In this document: one piece after another, positions 16,889 to 24,001 of the stretch
How the letters are laid out: the number at the start of each line of letters is the position of its first letter
Numbering within the stretch: position 1 is the stretch's first letter
Origin: an uncultured Collinsella sp.
GTDB lineage: Bacteria; Actinomycetota; Coriobacteriia; Coriobacteriales; Coriobacteriaceae
DNA length: 43,800 bases
Direction: 5' to 3'
Assembly: GCA_900541245.1 (NCBI GenBank)
Contig: UQIS01000018.1
Coordinates: 1-43,800 of the forward strand
The notes under the pieces: model-generated
What the model was told of the DNA's origin: nothing
Seen by the model: only the letters and a program-made list of their open reading frames with translations
Databases searched by the model: none
Made by a program: the position numbers and the translations under genes

Positions 16889-18280
16889 TTATCTCCGCTC
16901 GCACATCTCGGCAAACGAAATCAGCTTGGCATCTCCCCTGCTCGCCGCAGCTTCCTGACATCCTTGCGTAAAGCCTCGCTTCGAGAAGATCGCATAGCTT
17001 TTGTGCTGCCGCCTAAAGAGCTCGCTTCGATGCACGAGCTTTTGCAGCACGTCTTCGCCCACCGGTTCATTGCGCCATTTGCATTCCGCAAACAGCGCAG
17101 TGCCCTCGCCATCGTCAACAATCAAGTCGATTTCTTCCTGCGTATGCGTGCGATTATCCGTCCCCCACCAGCGCCCAACGCTTGCCGGAACCACATCAAG
17201 CTGGCCCGCCCGCGCGAGTTCGTACACGTATTGTCTGCATATAAGCTCAAAGACCGTACCCATGTAATCCGATACGTGCGGCTCAATGCGCTTATACGCC
17301 ATCTCGGCCATATCGTTTTGAATCAGCCCGATGTTCTGCGGAACAAACTTGTACCAGAACCTAAACATCTGGTCGCTCAGCAGATACACGGCTCGCTTAT
17401 TGCTCGTCTCGTTTAGGGGCAGCTCGCGCTCGACAATCCCAAGCGACGCCAGCTTATCCACATAGCTCTTTACGTTGCTCGCAGGGATTCCCGTAGAGCT
17501 CGCAATCTCCGAGATCTTCGAGCGCCCCTGGGCAATTGCTTGCACGATCGCATCATATTGCTCGGGATTGCGGCACTCTTGCAATAGCAGGTTACTTGGC
17601 TCCTCAAAGAGATAGCCCGTAGGAGTAAGAAAAAGACGTTTGATGTTGTCCTTGAGCGGTGCGGCAGGATCGACTTTCTCGATATATGCAGGAATGCCGC
17701 CCGTCATGCCATAGCAAACTGCAGCATCTTCGCGACTCATGCTCTGCCACAGGCCGAGGGTCGTCGTAAAATCGAGCGGCACGATCTTAAACTGGGCCGT
17801 ACGCCTACCGTATAGTGGGCTCTCGTAGCCCAATACCTGTTCCTCCATAAACGAAAGAGACGACCCGCACAGGATAAGCATGAGCCTGGTCTCTTTGTAC
17901 AGGTGATCAATCTTGTCTTGCAGCAACGAGCTGATCTCGGGATTCGATTGGGCGAGATAGGGATACTCGTCAATCACGACAATCAAACGTTCCGCGCGAG
18001 CCATGGTGGCCAATGCATCGAACGCTTCGTCAAAACTACGAAACGACACACCTGCAGCACCAACCGAGCCTGCAAGTATCGCTTGGCTAAAGCCGTGCAG
18101 GTTTGCCTCCGCATTGGTACGACGAGCTTGAAAGTAAATAGCCTTCTTGCCTTGGATGAATTCTGTGATGAGACGCGTTTTGCCCACACGACGACGGCCG
18201 TAAATCACAGGCATCTCAAAGGAGCCCGTGCCATACAGTCGATTGAGCTCGGACATTTCCGCCGTTCTTCCGATAAACAT
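16889..18280 (-). CDS. AAA ATPase with DUF234 C-terminal domain
   Basis: A 463-residue member of the archaeal-type ATPase (ATPase_2) + DUF234 family. Walker A is GRRRVGKT (28-35) and Walker B is LIVVIDEYPYL. A winged-helix segment (ISEIASSTGIPASNVKSYVDKL, near 255-276) follows the ATPase. The C-terminal DUF234 part has a PD-(D/E)XK-like EEIDLIVDDGEGTALFAECKW. The function of the family is unknown; the winged helix and nuclease-like core suggest DNA contact. AAGGAAGG precedes the ATG. A perfect 52-bp palindromic element sits directly upstream and probably controls the gene. It is a different family from the DUF4143 gene beside it despite the shared layout. Confidence 0.88.
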   Translation of the reverse strand: MFIGRTAEMSELNRLYGTGSFEMPVIYGRRRVGKTRLITEFIQGKKAIYFQARRTNAEANLHGFSQAILAGSVGAAGVSFRSFDEAFDALATMARAERLIVVIDEYPYLAQSNPEISSLLQDKIDHLYKETRLMLILCGSSLSFMEEQVLGYESPLYGRRTAQFKIVPLDFTTTLGLWQSMSREDAAVCYGMTGGIPAYIEKVDPAAPLKDNIKRLFLTPTGYLFEEPSNLLLQECRNPEQYDAIVQAIAQGRSKISEIASSTGIPASNVKSYVDKLASLGIVERELPLNETSNKRAVYLLSDQMFRFWYKFVPQNIGLIQNDMAEMAYKRIEPHVSDYMGTVFELICRQYVYELARAGQLDVVPASVGRWWGTDNRTHTQEEIDLIVDDGEGTALFAECKWRNEPVGEDVLQKLVHRSELFRRQHKSYAIFSKRGFTQGCQEAAASRGDAKLISFAEMCERR

Positions 18281-18297
18281 AGGGCCATCCTTCCTTT

Positions 18298-18349
18298 ACG
18301 TTATAGCTAGCTATATTATACCTTCCTATAATATAGCTAGCTATAACGT
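18298..18349. promoter_or_regulatory. Perfect 23+6+23 bp inverted repeat with double TATAGCTAGCTATA
   Basis: Arms 18298-18320 and 18327-18349 are exact reverse complements with a 6-base spacer. Each arm itself contains the self-complementary 14-mer TATAGCTAGCTATA, and the leftward strand also contains TATAAT-like hexamers. It lies 17 bp upstream of the DUF234 ATPase ATG, its spacer close to the ribosome site. It is best read as a double operator over the promoter, possibly autoregulatory. Confidence 0.7.
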
Positions 18350-18406
18350 AATTCGACAAGCGGCGCACGCAAAAGGGTCGGTACACCACCGCACGTGGAC
18401 CGTTCC

Positions 18407-18760
18407 GGAAAATGTATCCCGTTCTGGAGCCAAAAACTGGGCCGTAGTTTCCGCCAAACATGCCATCCGGAAAGCGTGTCCCGTTCTGAGCCTGAATTCT
18501 GGGATGCACTTTCCGCTGAAGCTTCTACCGGAAAATGCATCCCATTCCGAGCGCTCATTCCGAGACACAGCTTCCGCATGCGGCCCGTTGGGAAAGTTCA
18601 TCCCGCTCTGAGGGCTCGTTCCGGGATGCAATTTCCGTTTGAGGCCCGATCTGGAAACGGCATCCCACTCTGGGGCCGAAATTTGGGACGCAATTTCCGG
18701 TTGAGGGGCGTTTCGGAAAGCGCGTCCCGTTCCGAGCGGCAATTCCGGGTCACGGTTTCC
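18407..18760. repeat. Hairpin repeat array 1 (6 units, 61-62 bp)
   Basis: GGAAA-N5-TCCC arms start at 18407, 18469, 18530, 18591, 18653 and 18715. Each is followed after 18 bases by a GGGA-N5-TTTCC arm (one unit has GAGA/CTTCC), and then 15-16 bases to the next. Arms are mutually complementary apart from some of the five inner bases. Each arm can pair with its partner across 18 bases or with its neighbour across 15-16 bases. Open frames through the array are by-products, since the period is not a multiple of three. It lies between the DUF234 ATPase and the DUF559 gene. The stretch 18761-19056 holds only a small hairpin and a tandem repeat. Confidence 0.85.
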
Positions 18761-18951
18761 TCAGGTACAAGACGACGATCCTCCGCCCTTATCACATGCC
18801 TTCAAATATGCGATCCAGAAACACAAAACAGCAGATAGAATGCTCTTTTTCAAAAAGTACACGTCCCGAAACTTACCAAGACTTCATATCCAGCTACCAT
18901 TCACGGGTGCCGATTACCGCCCACCGATTCAAACAAGAAATATGTCGCCAA

Positions 18952-19001
18952 AAGCAGGCCATCTACCTGCTTGGTTAGATTTTGGTCAGCTTTTGGTCAG
19001 C
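18952..19001. other. Small hairpin and 11-bp tandem repeat before the DUF559 gene
   Basis: AAGCAGG (18952-18958) pairs with CCTGCTT (18966-18972). Just after it TTTTGGTCAGC is repeated exactly in tandem at 18980-18990 and 18991-19001, 56 bp before the start codon. A regulatory role is possible but unsupported. Confidence 0.35.
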
Positions 19002-19056
19002 TGAGCGGCAAGTTCCAGCTGATACGTTTTTGTTACCCAAAAGGAGGCGGTAGCTC

Positions 19057-20055
19057 ATGACCCATTGCAATGACCAGCTCATCGACCAACTGCTCACTCA
19101 AGCCGAACAAGAGGGGCGCTGTCTGATTCCCCCGAGCGCGGCGATCCGAAAAGCGCTCCTTCGGCGCATCGGCAGCGCGGTCGTCTCCCCCATGCCGGGT
19201 TTGTTCGCGCGCAAAATGCGCTGGGATGAGCTCAACCGGGCGCAGCGTCATTGCGAGATTATTCGCGCCCTTGCGATCATCCGCCCCGATTGGACGTTCT
19301 GCTCGTTTTCGGCAGCTTGCCTGCTGGGGCTCGAGGTCTCGTGGCGACACCTGAATGTCGTGCATGTCTGCAGCTCGACAAAGCCGTCGGCTCGCCCGGG
19401 CGCACATATTCAGCGGCACCAGATTGAGCCGGCCGGAGCAATACGCAGAGCCGGCATATCGGTAACACCGCCCATCCAAACGGTCACAGATTGCCTGCTG
19501 CAAACTGGTTTTGCCGACGGCATGCCCATTGCCGATTCGGCGATCTTAAAGCTCGGCCTTGCGCGGGAGCAGCTGATGGAGGCCGTCGAGCAACGAGCGA
19601 CCGCCCGCAATGGTCGCGCGATTCGCACCGCCCTCACGACACTTCGATATGCCGACGCCCGCGCCGAGAGCGGCGGGGAATCGGTCGCCCGAGCCATCAT
19701 GATCGAGACGGGCTTTGCGCCCGATTGGCTTCAATACGAGCTGACGGACCCCTTCAATTCGGCCAAGCCCATACGAACGGACTTTGCCTGGGAGCGCCAG
19801 GCGCGGGAACTCACACTGGGCGAGCTCGACGGACTCATCAAATATACCGACCAGACCATGCTGGCCGGACGCACCACCGCCGAGGCGCTCGTTGCCGAAC
19901 GACAGCGCGAGGTGCATCTATCGCTCTACGGTCACCCTCTGCTGCGCTTTACCATCAGCGAGGTCCGCTCGGCAGGAGTGCTCGCCAAAAAGCTGCAGAC
20001 GGCAGGCATCCGGCAGACTGCGCTGCCGGCATGGCTCAACGAGGTGGACCTGTAG
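19057..20055 (+). CDS. DUF559/AbiEi-like protein (HTH plus Vsr-like nuclease fold)
   Basis: A 332-residue protein resembling a large actinobacterial family with an N-terminal AbiEi-antitoxin-like region and a C-terminal DUF559 (Vsr-like, PD-(D/E)XK) domain. The central RHQIEPAGAIRRAGISVTPP then TVTDCLLQ matches the AbiEi-type beta region (about 125-165). The C-terminal domain has ESGGESVARAIMIETGF, then RTDFAWERQARELTLGELDG and KYTD, where D-F-A-W and E-L-D-G align with the catalytic positions. Function is unknown, and either a nuclease or an antitoxin-like regulator is possible. AAGGAGG lies 9 bases before the ATG. It is flanked on both sides by the same hairpin repeat family. Confidence 0.75.
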   Translation: MTHCNDQLIDQLLTQAEQEGRCLIPPSAAIRKALLRRIGSAVVSPMPGLFARKMRWDELNRAQRHCEIIRALAIIRPDWTFCSFSAACLLGLEVSWRHLNVVHVCSSTKPSARPGAHIQRHQIEPAGAIRRAGISVTPPIQTVTDCLLQTGFADGMPIADSAILKLGLAREQLMEAVEQRATARNGRAIRTALTTLRYADARAESGGESVARAIMIETGFAPDWLQYELTDPFNSAKPIRTDFAWERQARELTLGELDGLIKYTDQTMLAGRTTAEALVAERQREVHLSLYGHPLLRFTISEVRSAGVLAKKLQTAGIRQTALPAWLNEVDL

Positions 20056-20087
20056 GAGCTGTTGAGCTTATGCCCGCCTGCCCATCA

Positions 20088-20598
20088 AACTGGGGCACAC
20101 TTTCCAGTTGGCGGCACCGCGGAAACCATATCTCAGATTGAGTGCTCAGAATGGGATGCGCCTTCCATATGGCATACCTAGCGGAAACCGTGTCCCGGAA
20201 TCAAGGCCCAGAACGGGACACGCTTTCCGGCTGAAGCGCCCAGCGGAAACTGCATCCCGGAATAGACGCTCAAACTGGGACGCAATTTCCGCTGAGGTTC
20301 CATCCGGAAACCGTGTCCCACTCCGAGCGTCAATTCTGGGATGAACTTTCCGCCAGAGGGTGCAGCCGGAAACGGCATCCCACTCTGAAGCGAAATTCTG
20401 GGACGCAGTTTCCAGTTGAGGGCTGTTCCGGAAAGTGCGTCCCATTCCAGGCGCGGATTCCGGGATGCACTTTCCGTTTGAAGCTCCAACCGGAAAGTGC
20501 ATCCCACTCTGGAGCCAAATTCCGGGACACGCTTTCCGCTAGAGGCTCAAAAGGAAAGCGCATCCCATTCTGAGCGCCAAATCCGGGACGCAGTTTCC
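20088..20598. repeat. Hairpin repeat array 2 (8.5 units, 61-62 bp)
   Basis: Same family as array 1. GGAAA arms begin at 20121, 20183, 20245, 20306, 20368, 20430, 20492 and 20553. Right-hand GGGA-N5-TTTCC arms follow each, and an extra right-hand arm (about 20092-20105) opens the array. The best hairpin joins the right arm of the unit at 20430 to the left arm of the unit at 20492, a perfect 14-bp stem with a 16-base loop. It starts 33 bp after the DUF559 gene and stops 18 bp before the xdhD terminator. Confidence 0.85.
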
Positions 20599-20615
20599 GC
20601 ATGCGGAGGCGCTCC

Positions 20616-20651
20616 AAACAAAAGGCCCCGGCTCGCGATGGAGCTGGGGCC
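20616..20651 (-). terminator. Rho-independent terminator after xdhD
   Basis: Read leftward, GGCCCCAGCTC pairs with GAGCCGGGGCC (one mismatch) across CATCGC and is followed by TTTTGTTT. It ends the permease-ssnA-ygfK-ferredoxin-xdhD block. Confidence 0.75.
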
Positions 20652-20720
20652 AGAGGCGCAGCATATGCAGTTGATGTTGAGCGCGGACGGCCCATCAGTA
20701 ATGACTGTCCGCACCCTACC

Positions 20721-23498
20721 CTACCCGCGGTTGCGGACGCGGCTGTATGGCGTATCCACCATGGGCAGATCCGGACGCAGCTTGCCGTCGAATGCGCGAT
20801 AGGCGTTCTGCACGGCGGGCGCCGTGGGGATCGTTGCGATCTCGCCGATGCCCTTGCCGCCGTATGCCACGGGCAGCAGCTCGTCCTTCTCCACGTAGAT
20901 GGCGTGGATATCCGGGATCTCGGGCGCACGGAACAGTCCGAGCGTGCCGTACCTTGCCTGGGGCACGCAGTCCTTGAGCGGCCAATCCTCGGTAAGCGCA
21001 TAGCCCATACCCATGAGCACGCCGCCTTCGATCTGACCCTGGATGGAGATGGGGTTGACCACCTTGCCGGAATCGTGCGCGGCATAGACCTCGCTCACGC
21101 GGCCGTCGTCGTCCAAAATGACCACATGCGCGGCAAAGCCGTAGCAGATGTGGCTCTTGGGGTTGGGAACGTCGGCGCCCAGCTTGTCGGTCGGCTCCAG
21201 GTACACGTAGCCAAACTCGCATCCCTCGAGCGCCTTGATGGCAGCCGCGGGATCCTGAGGATGCATACCCTGGCCGGCGACGAGCTCCTGCGTGCGCAGC
21301 TGATAGGCGCGACCGTCGTCGTACTCGATCTTGACGCCGTCACCATGGGCACTCACCGGGGCGGTAGGCGCAGGCTTGCCGGCCTCGATGTCAAGCATGG
21401 CATCGCGCAGCAGGAAGGCGGCACCGCGCACGGCCTCGCCGGTCACGACCGTCTGACGCGAGCCAGACGTGGTGCCGGAGTCGGGAGCGTTCTCGGTGGA
21501 GCACTCGCCGTTGGCAATGCAGCTCAGCGGCAGACCGCATGCCTCGGCAACGTCCTGCAAAAAGACGGTGTTGCAGCCCTGGCCGATGTCGGACGTGGCG
21601 GCGTAGACCACGGCGCGGCCATCCTCGACGCGAATCTTGCAGCGGCCGGCATCGGGCAGACCCACGCCCACGCCGGCGTTCTTCATGGCGCAGGCGATAC
21701 CGGCGTGTCCGGGATGCGCATAGTAGGCATCCTTGACCTCGAGCAGTGTCTCTTTAAGCGCCGTGGAGCAGTCGGCAATCTGGCCGTTGGGCAGAACCTC
21801 GCCCGGCTCGATAGCGTTACGGTAGCGGATCTCCCACGGATCCAGGCCGACTTTCTCGGCCAGCAGGTCGATCAGGCTCTCGAGCGCAAACTCGGACTGG
21901 CACACGCCAAAGCCTCGGTACGCGCCGGCGGGCGGGTTGTTGGTGTAGTAGCCAAAGCCGCGGATGTCGGTGTTCTGGTACTTGTAGGGGCCAACGGCAT
22001 GCGTGCAGGCGCGCTCGAGCACCGGACCGCACAGCGACGCGTAGGCGCCGGTGTCAAAGTTGATCTCGCAGTCCAGACCGGTAAAGTTGCCCTCGGCGTC
22101 GCAACCCAGCGTAAATGTGCCGTCCATGGCATGACGCTTGGGATGGAAGGCAAGCGACTCGGCACGCGTGAGCTTGCACTTCACGGGACGCTGGAACTTG
22201 TATGCGGCGAGCGCAGCCAGGTGCTGGATGGACACGTCCTCCTTGCCGCCAAAGCCGCCACCCACGAGCATGGTCTCGACGACCACGCGCTCGGGCTCGC
22301 TATCCCAGCCAAACATATGGGCGCACTCTTTGCGCGTATCGTAGGCGCCCTGGTCGGTCGACTGCACCTTGACGCCGTTCTTGTACGGAAAGGCAACGGC
22401 GCACTCGGGCTCCAAGAAGGCATGCTCGGTAAAGGGCGTGGTAAAGCGCTGCGTCACGGTAAATGCGCTCTCCGCCAGCGCCTTGGCGGCATCGCCGCGC
22501 GTCACGTGACGGCTCTGGCACACGTTGTCCTTGAGCTCCACCGTGTTGCCAAAGGCAAAGAAGCTGTCGTGCAGGCGCGGTGCGTCGGCGGCCTTGGCCT
22601 CGGCGATGTTGCGCACAGGCTCCAGAGGCTCGTAATCGATCTTTACGAGCTTCTTGGCCTTCTCGAGTGTCGCTTCGTCCTCGGCGACCACCAGCACGAT
22701 GGCGTCACCCACGCAGCGGGTGATATCGCCCGCTGCGATCATGACGTCCCAGTCCTGGATAAGGTGGCCGACCTGGTTAACCGGCACGTCCTCGGCGCGC
22801 AGGATACCCACCACGCCGGGCAGGGCCTCGGCCTTGGCGGTATCGATGGAGAGCACGCGAGCGCGCGGATACTTGGAGCGCACGGCGCTGGCGTAGGTCA
22901 GGCCCGGCTGATCGAGCTCGTCGATGTCGTCGGGATACTTGCCCTCGCCGAGCACCTTCTTGCGCACGTCAATACGGAAGGCGCGCTTGCCCACGCCGTA
23001 GTCATCGCCGCGCTCCAGGTCCTCGTCAATCTGCTTTTCGCCGCGGAGCACCGCAGCGGCCAGCGAGATACCCTCGATAATCTTTTTGTAGCCGGTGCAG
23101 CGGCACACGTTACCGCGAATGGCGTACTTGATCTGCTCCTCGGTGGGCTCGGGGTCCTCGGCGATGAGCGCTGCACCCGCCATGACCATGCCGGGAATGC
23201 AAAACCCGCACTGCACGGCGCCCACGGCGCCAAAGGCGTACACAAAGGCCTCGCGCACGTCCTCGGGCAGGCCCTCGACGGTCACAATGTTGCGGCCGGC
23301 GGCAAGAGCGGTGGTCAGCACGCACGCCTTGACGGCCGCACCGTCCACATGGATGGTGCAGGTACCGCAAGCACCTTCGGAGCAGCCGTCCTTGGCGGAA
23401 TGGATATGCAGGTCGTCGCGCAGGTAACGCAGCAGCGGTTTGTTTTGGGTCGTCGTGCGCTCGACGCCGTTAACGGTAAAAGTGAATTCCTGTGCCAT
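20721..23498 (-). CDS. xdhD: Xanthine-dehydrogenase-like Moco enzyme (XdhD, Se-dependent type)
   Basis: A 925-residue fusion of a 2Fe-2S subunit and a molybdopterin subunit. Cluster 1 ligands are C39, C44, C47 and C59; cluster 2 ligands are C97, C100, C132 and C134 (CGFCIPG, CRCTGY). The Moco part has GGGFGGKED, AYRGFGVCQS and the C-terminal active-site GKGIGEI (about residue 880). There is no FAD domain, unlike classical xanthine dehydrogenase. The layout and neighbours match the selenium-dependent xanthine dehydrogenase/XdhD group of purine clusters. Selenium there is a labile Mo ligand rather than selenocysteine, and no in-frame TGA is present. It likely interconverts urate, xanthine or a related purine. 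AAGGGA precedes the ATG. Confidence 0.93.
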   Translation of the reverse strand: MAQEFTFTVNGVERTTTQNKPLLRYLRDDLHIHSAKDGCSEGACGTCTIHVDGAAVKACVLTTALAAGRNIVTVEGLPEDVREAFVYAFGAVGAVQCGFCIPGMVMAGAALIAEDPEPTEEQIKYAIRGNVCRCTGYKKIIEGISLAAAVLRGEKQIDEDLERGDDYGVGKRAFRIDVRKKVLGEGKYPDDIDELDQPGLTYASAVRSKYPRARVLSIDTAKAEALPGVVGILRAEDVPVNQVGHLIQDWDVMIAAGDITRCVGDAIVLVVAEDEATLEKAKKLVKIDYEPLEPVRNIAEAKAADAPRLHDSFFAFGNTVELKDNVCQSRHVTRGDAAKALAESAFTVTQRFTTPFTEHAFLEPECAVAFPYKNGVKVQSTDQGAYDTRKECAHMFGWDSEPERVVVETMLVGGGFGGKEDVSIQHLAALAAYKFQRPVKCKLTRAESLAFHPKRHAMDGTFTLGCDAEGNFTGLDCEINFDTGAYASLCGPVLERACTHAVGPYKYQNTDIRGFGYYTNNPPAGAYRGFGVCQSEFALESLIDLLAEKVGLDPWEIRYRNAIEPGEVLPNGQIADCSTALKETLLEVKDAYYAHPGHAGIACAMKNAGVGVGLPDAGRCKIRVEDGRAVVYAATSDIGQGCNTVFLQDVAEACGLPLSCIANGECSTENAPDSGTTSGSRQTVVTGEAVRGAAFLLRDAMLDIEAGKPAPTAPVSAHGDGVKIEYDDGRAYQLRTQELVAGQGMHPQDPAAAIKALEGCEFGYVYLEPTDKLGADVPNPKSHICYGFAAHVVILDDDGRVSEVYAAHDSGKVVNPISIQGQIEGGVLMGMGYALTEDWPLKDCVPQARYGTLGLFRAPEIPDIHAIYVEKDELLPVAYGGKGIGEIATIPTAPAVQNAYRAFDGKLRPDLPMVDTPYSRVRNRG

Positions 23499-23510
23499 GG
23501 TGATTCCCTT

Positions 23511-23990
23511 CTACACGCCGGCGGCGATGCCGGTGCGGTCGTGGATGGCGCCATGAGGGCAGACGACGGCGCACATGCCGCACGACAGGCAGTCCACGCC
23601 GTCGATATGGGCGCAGTTGTCCTCGATGCGGATAGCGCCGGCAGGGCACTTTTTGGCGCACATGCCGCAACCGATGCAGCTCGTATCGCAGATCTTGCGC
23701 GCAATGGCGCCCTTATCGGTGTTGTTGCAGCGCACCAGAATGTTCTGGTAGCCGGGAACGAAGGCAATCACGCGCTGCGGGCACGCCATGCCGCACAGGC
23801 CACAGCCCGTGCACTTGGAGCGATCCACGCGGGCGATGCCATCGACCAGCGCAATAGCGCCGTGGGGGCAGGCCGTGACGCAGGCGCCACAGCCAATGCA
23901 GCCTTCGCTGCAGCGGGCGTCGCCGCCTGCGGAGGCGCAACCACTTCCGCAGGCAACGTAGGCCACGTTATGTTGAATGGATTTGGCCAT
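23511..23990 (-). CDS. Four-cluster 4Fe-4S ferredoxin
   Basis: A 159-residue electron carrier with four CxxCxxCxxxCP motifs: CIGCGACVTACP (near 30), CTGCGLCGMACP (near 60), CIGCGMCAKKCP (near 105) and CLSCGMCAVVCP (near 134). Extra cysteines lie in the N-terminal CGSGCASAGGDARC, so more ligands or a further centre are possible. It lies 12 bp upstream of xdhD and 11 bp behind ygfK, so the three are one transcript and probably one redox chain. It would carry electrons between the XdhD clusters and the flavin of YgfK. The ribosome site is only AGGCGAG, so translational coupling with ygfK is likely. Confidence 0.9.
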   Translation of the reverse strand: MAKSIQHNVAYVACGSGCASAGGDARCSEGCIGCGACVTACPHGAIALVDGIARVDRSKCTGCGLCGMACPQRVIAFVPGYQNILVRCNNTDKGAIARKICDTSCIGCGMCAKKCPAGAIRIEDNCAHIDGVDCLSCGMCAVVCPHGAIHDRTGIAAGV

Positions 23991-24001
23991 AAGAGACTCG
24001 C

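Noticed and set aside
18407..20598. CRISPR array
   Set aside because: The periodic unit is imperfectly palindromic throughout, spacers are as similar as repeats, and no cas genes are present.
18216..20600. Several 80-150-codon frames running through the hairpin arrays with repeating peptides
   Set aside because: The repeat period is 61-62 bp, not a multiple of three, so successive units are read in different frames; ribosome sites are absent. The DNA hairpin is the conserved feature.
20721..23498. Selenocysteine in the Se-dependent xanthine-dehydrogenase-like protein
   Set aside because: No in-frame TGA occurs. In this enzyme group selenium is a labile cofactor ligand, not selenocysteine.
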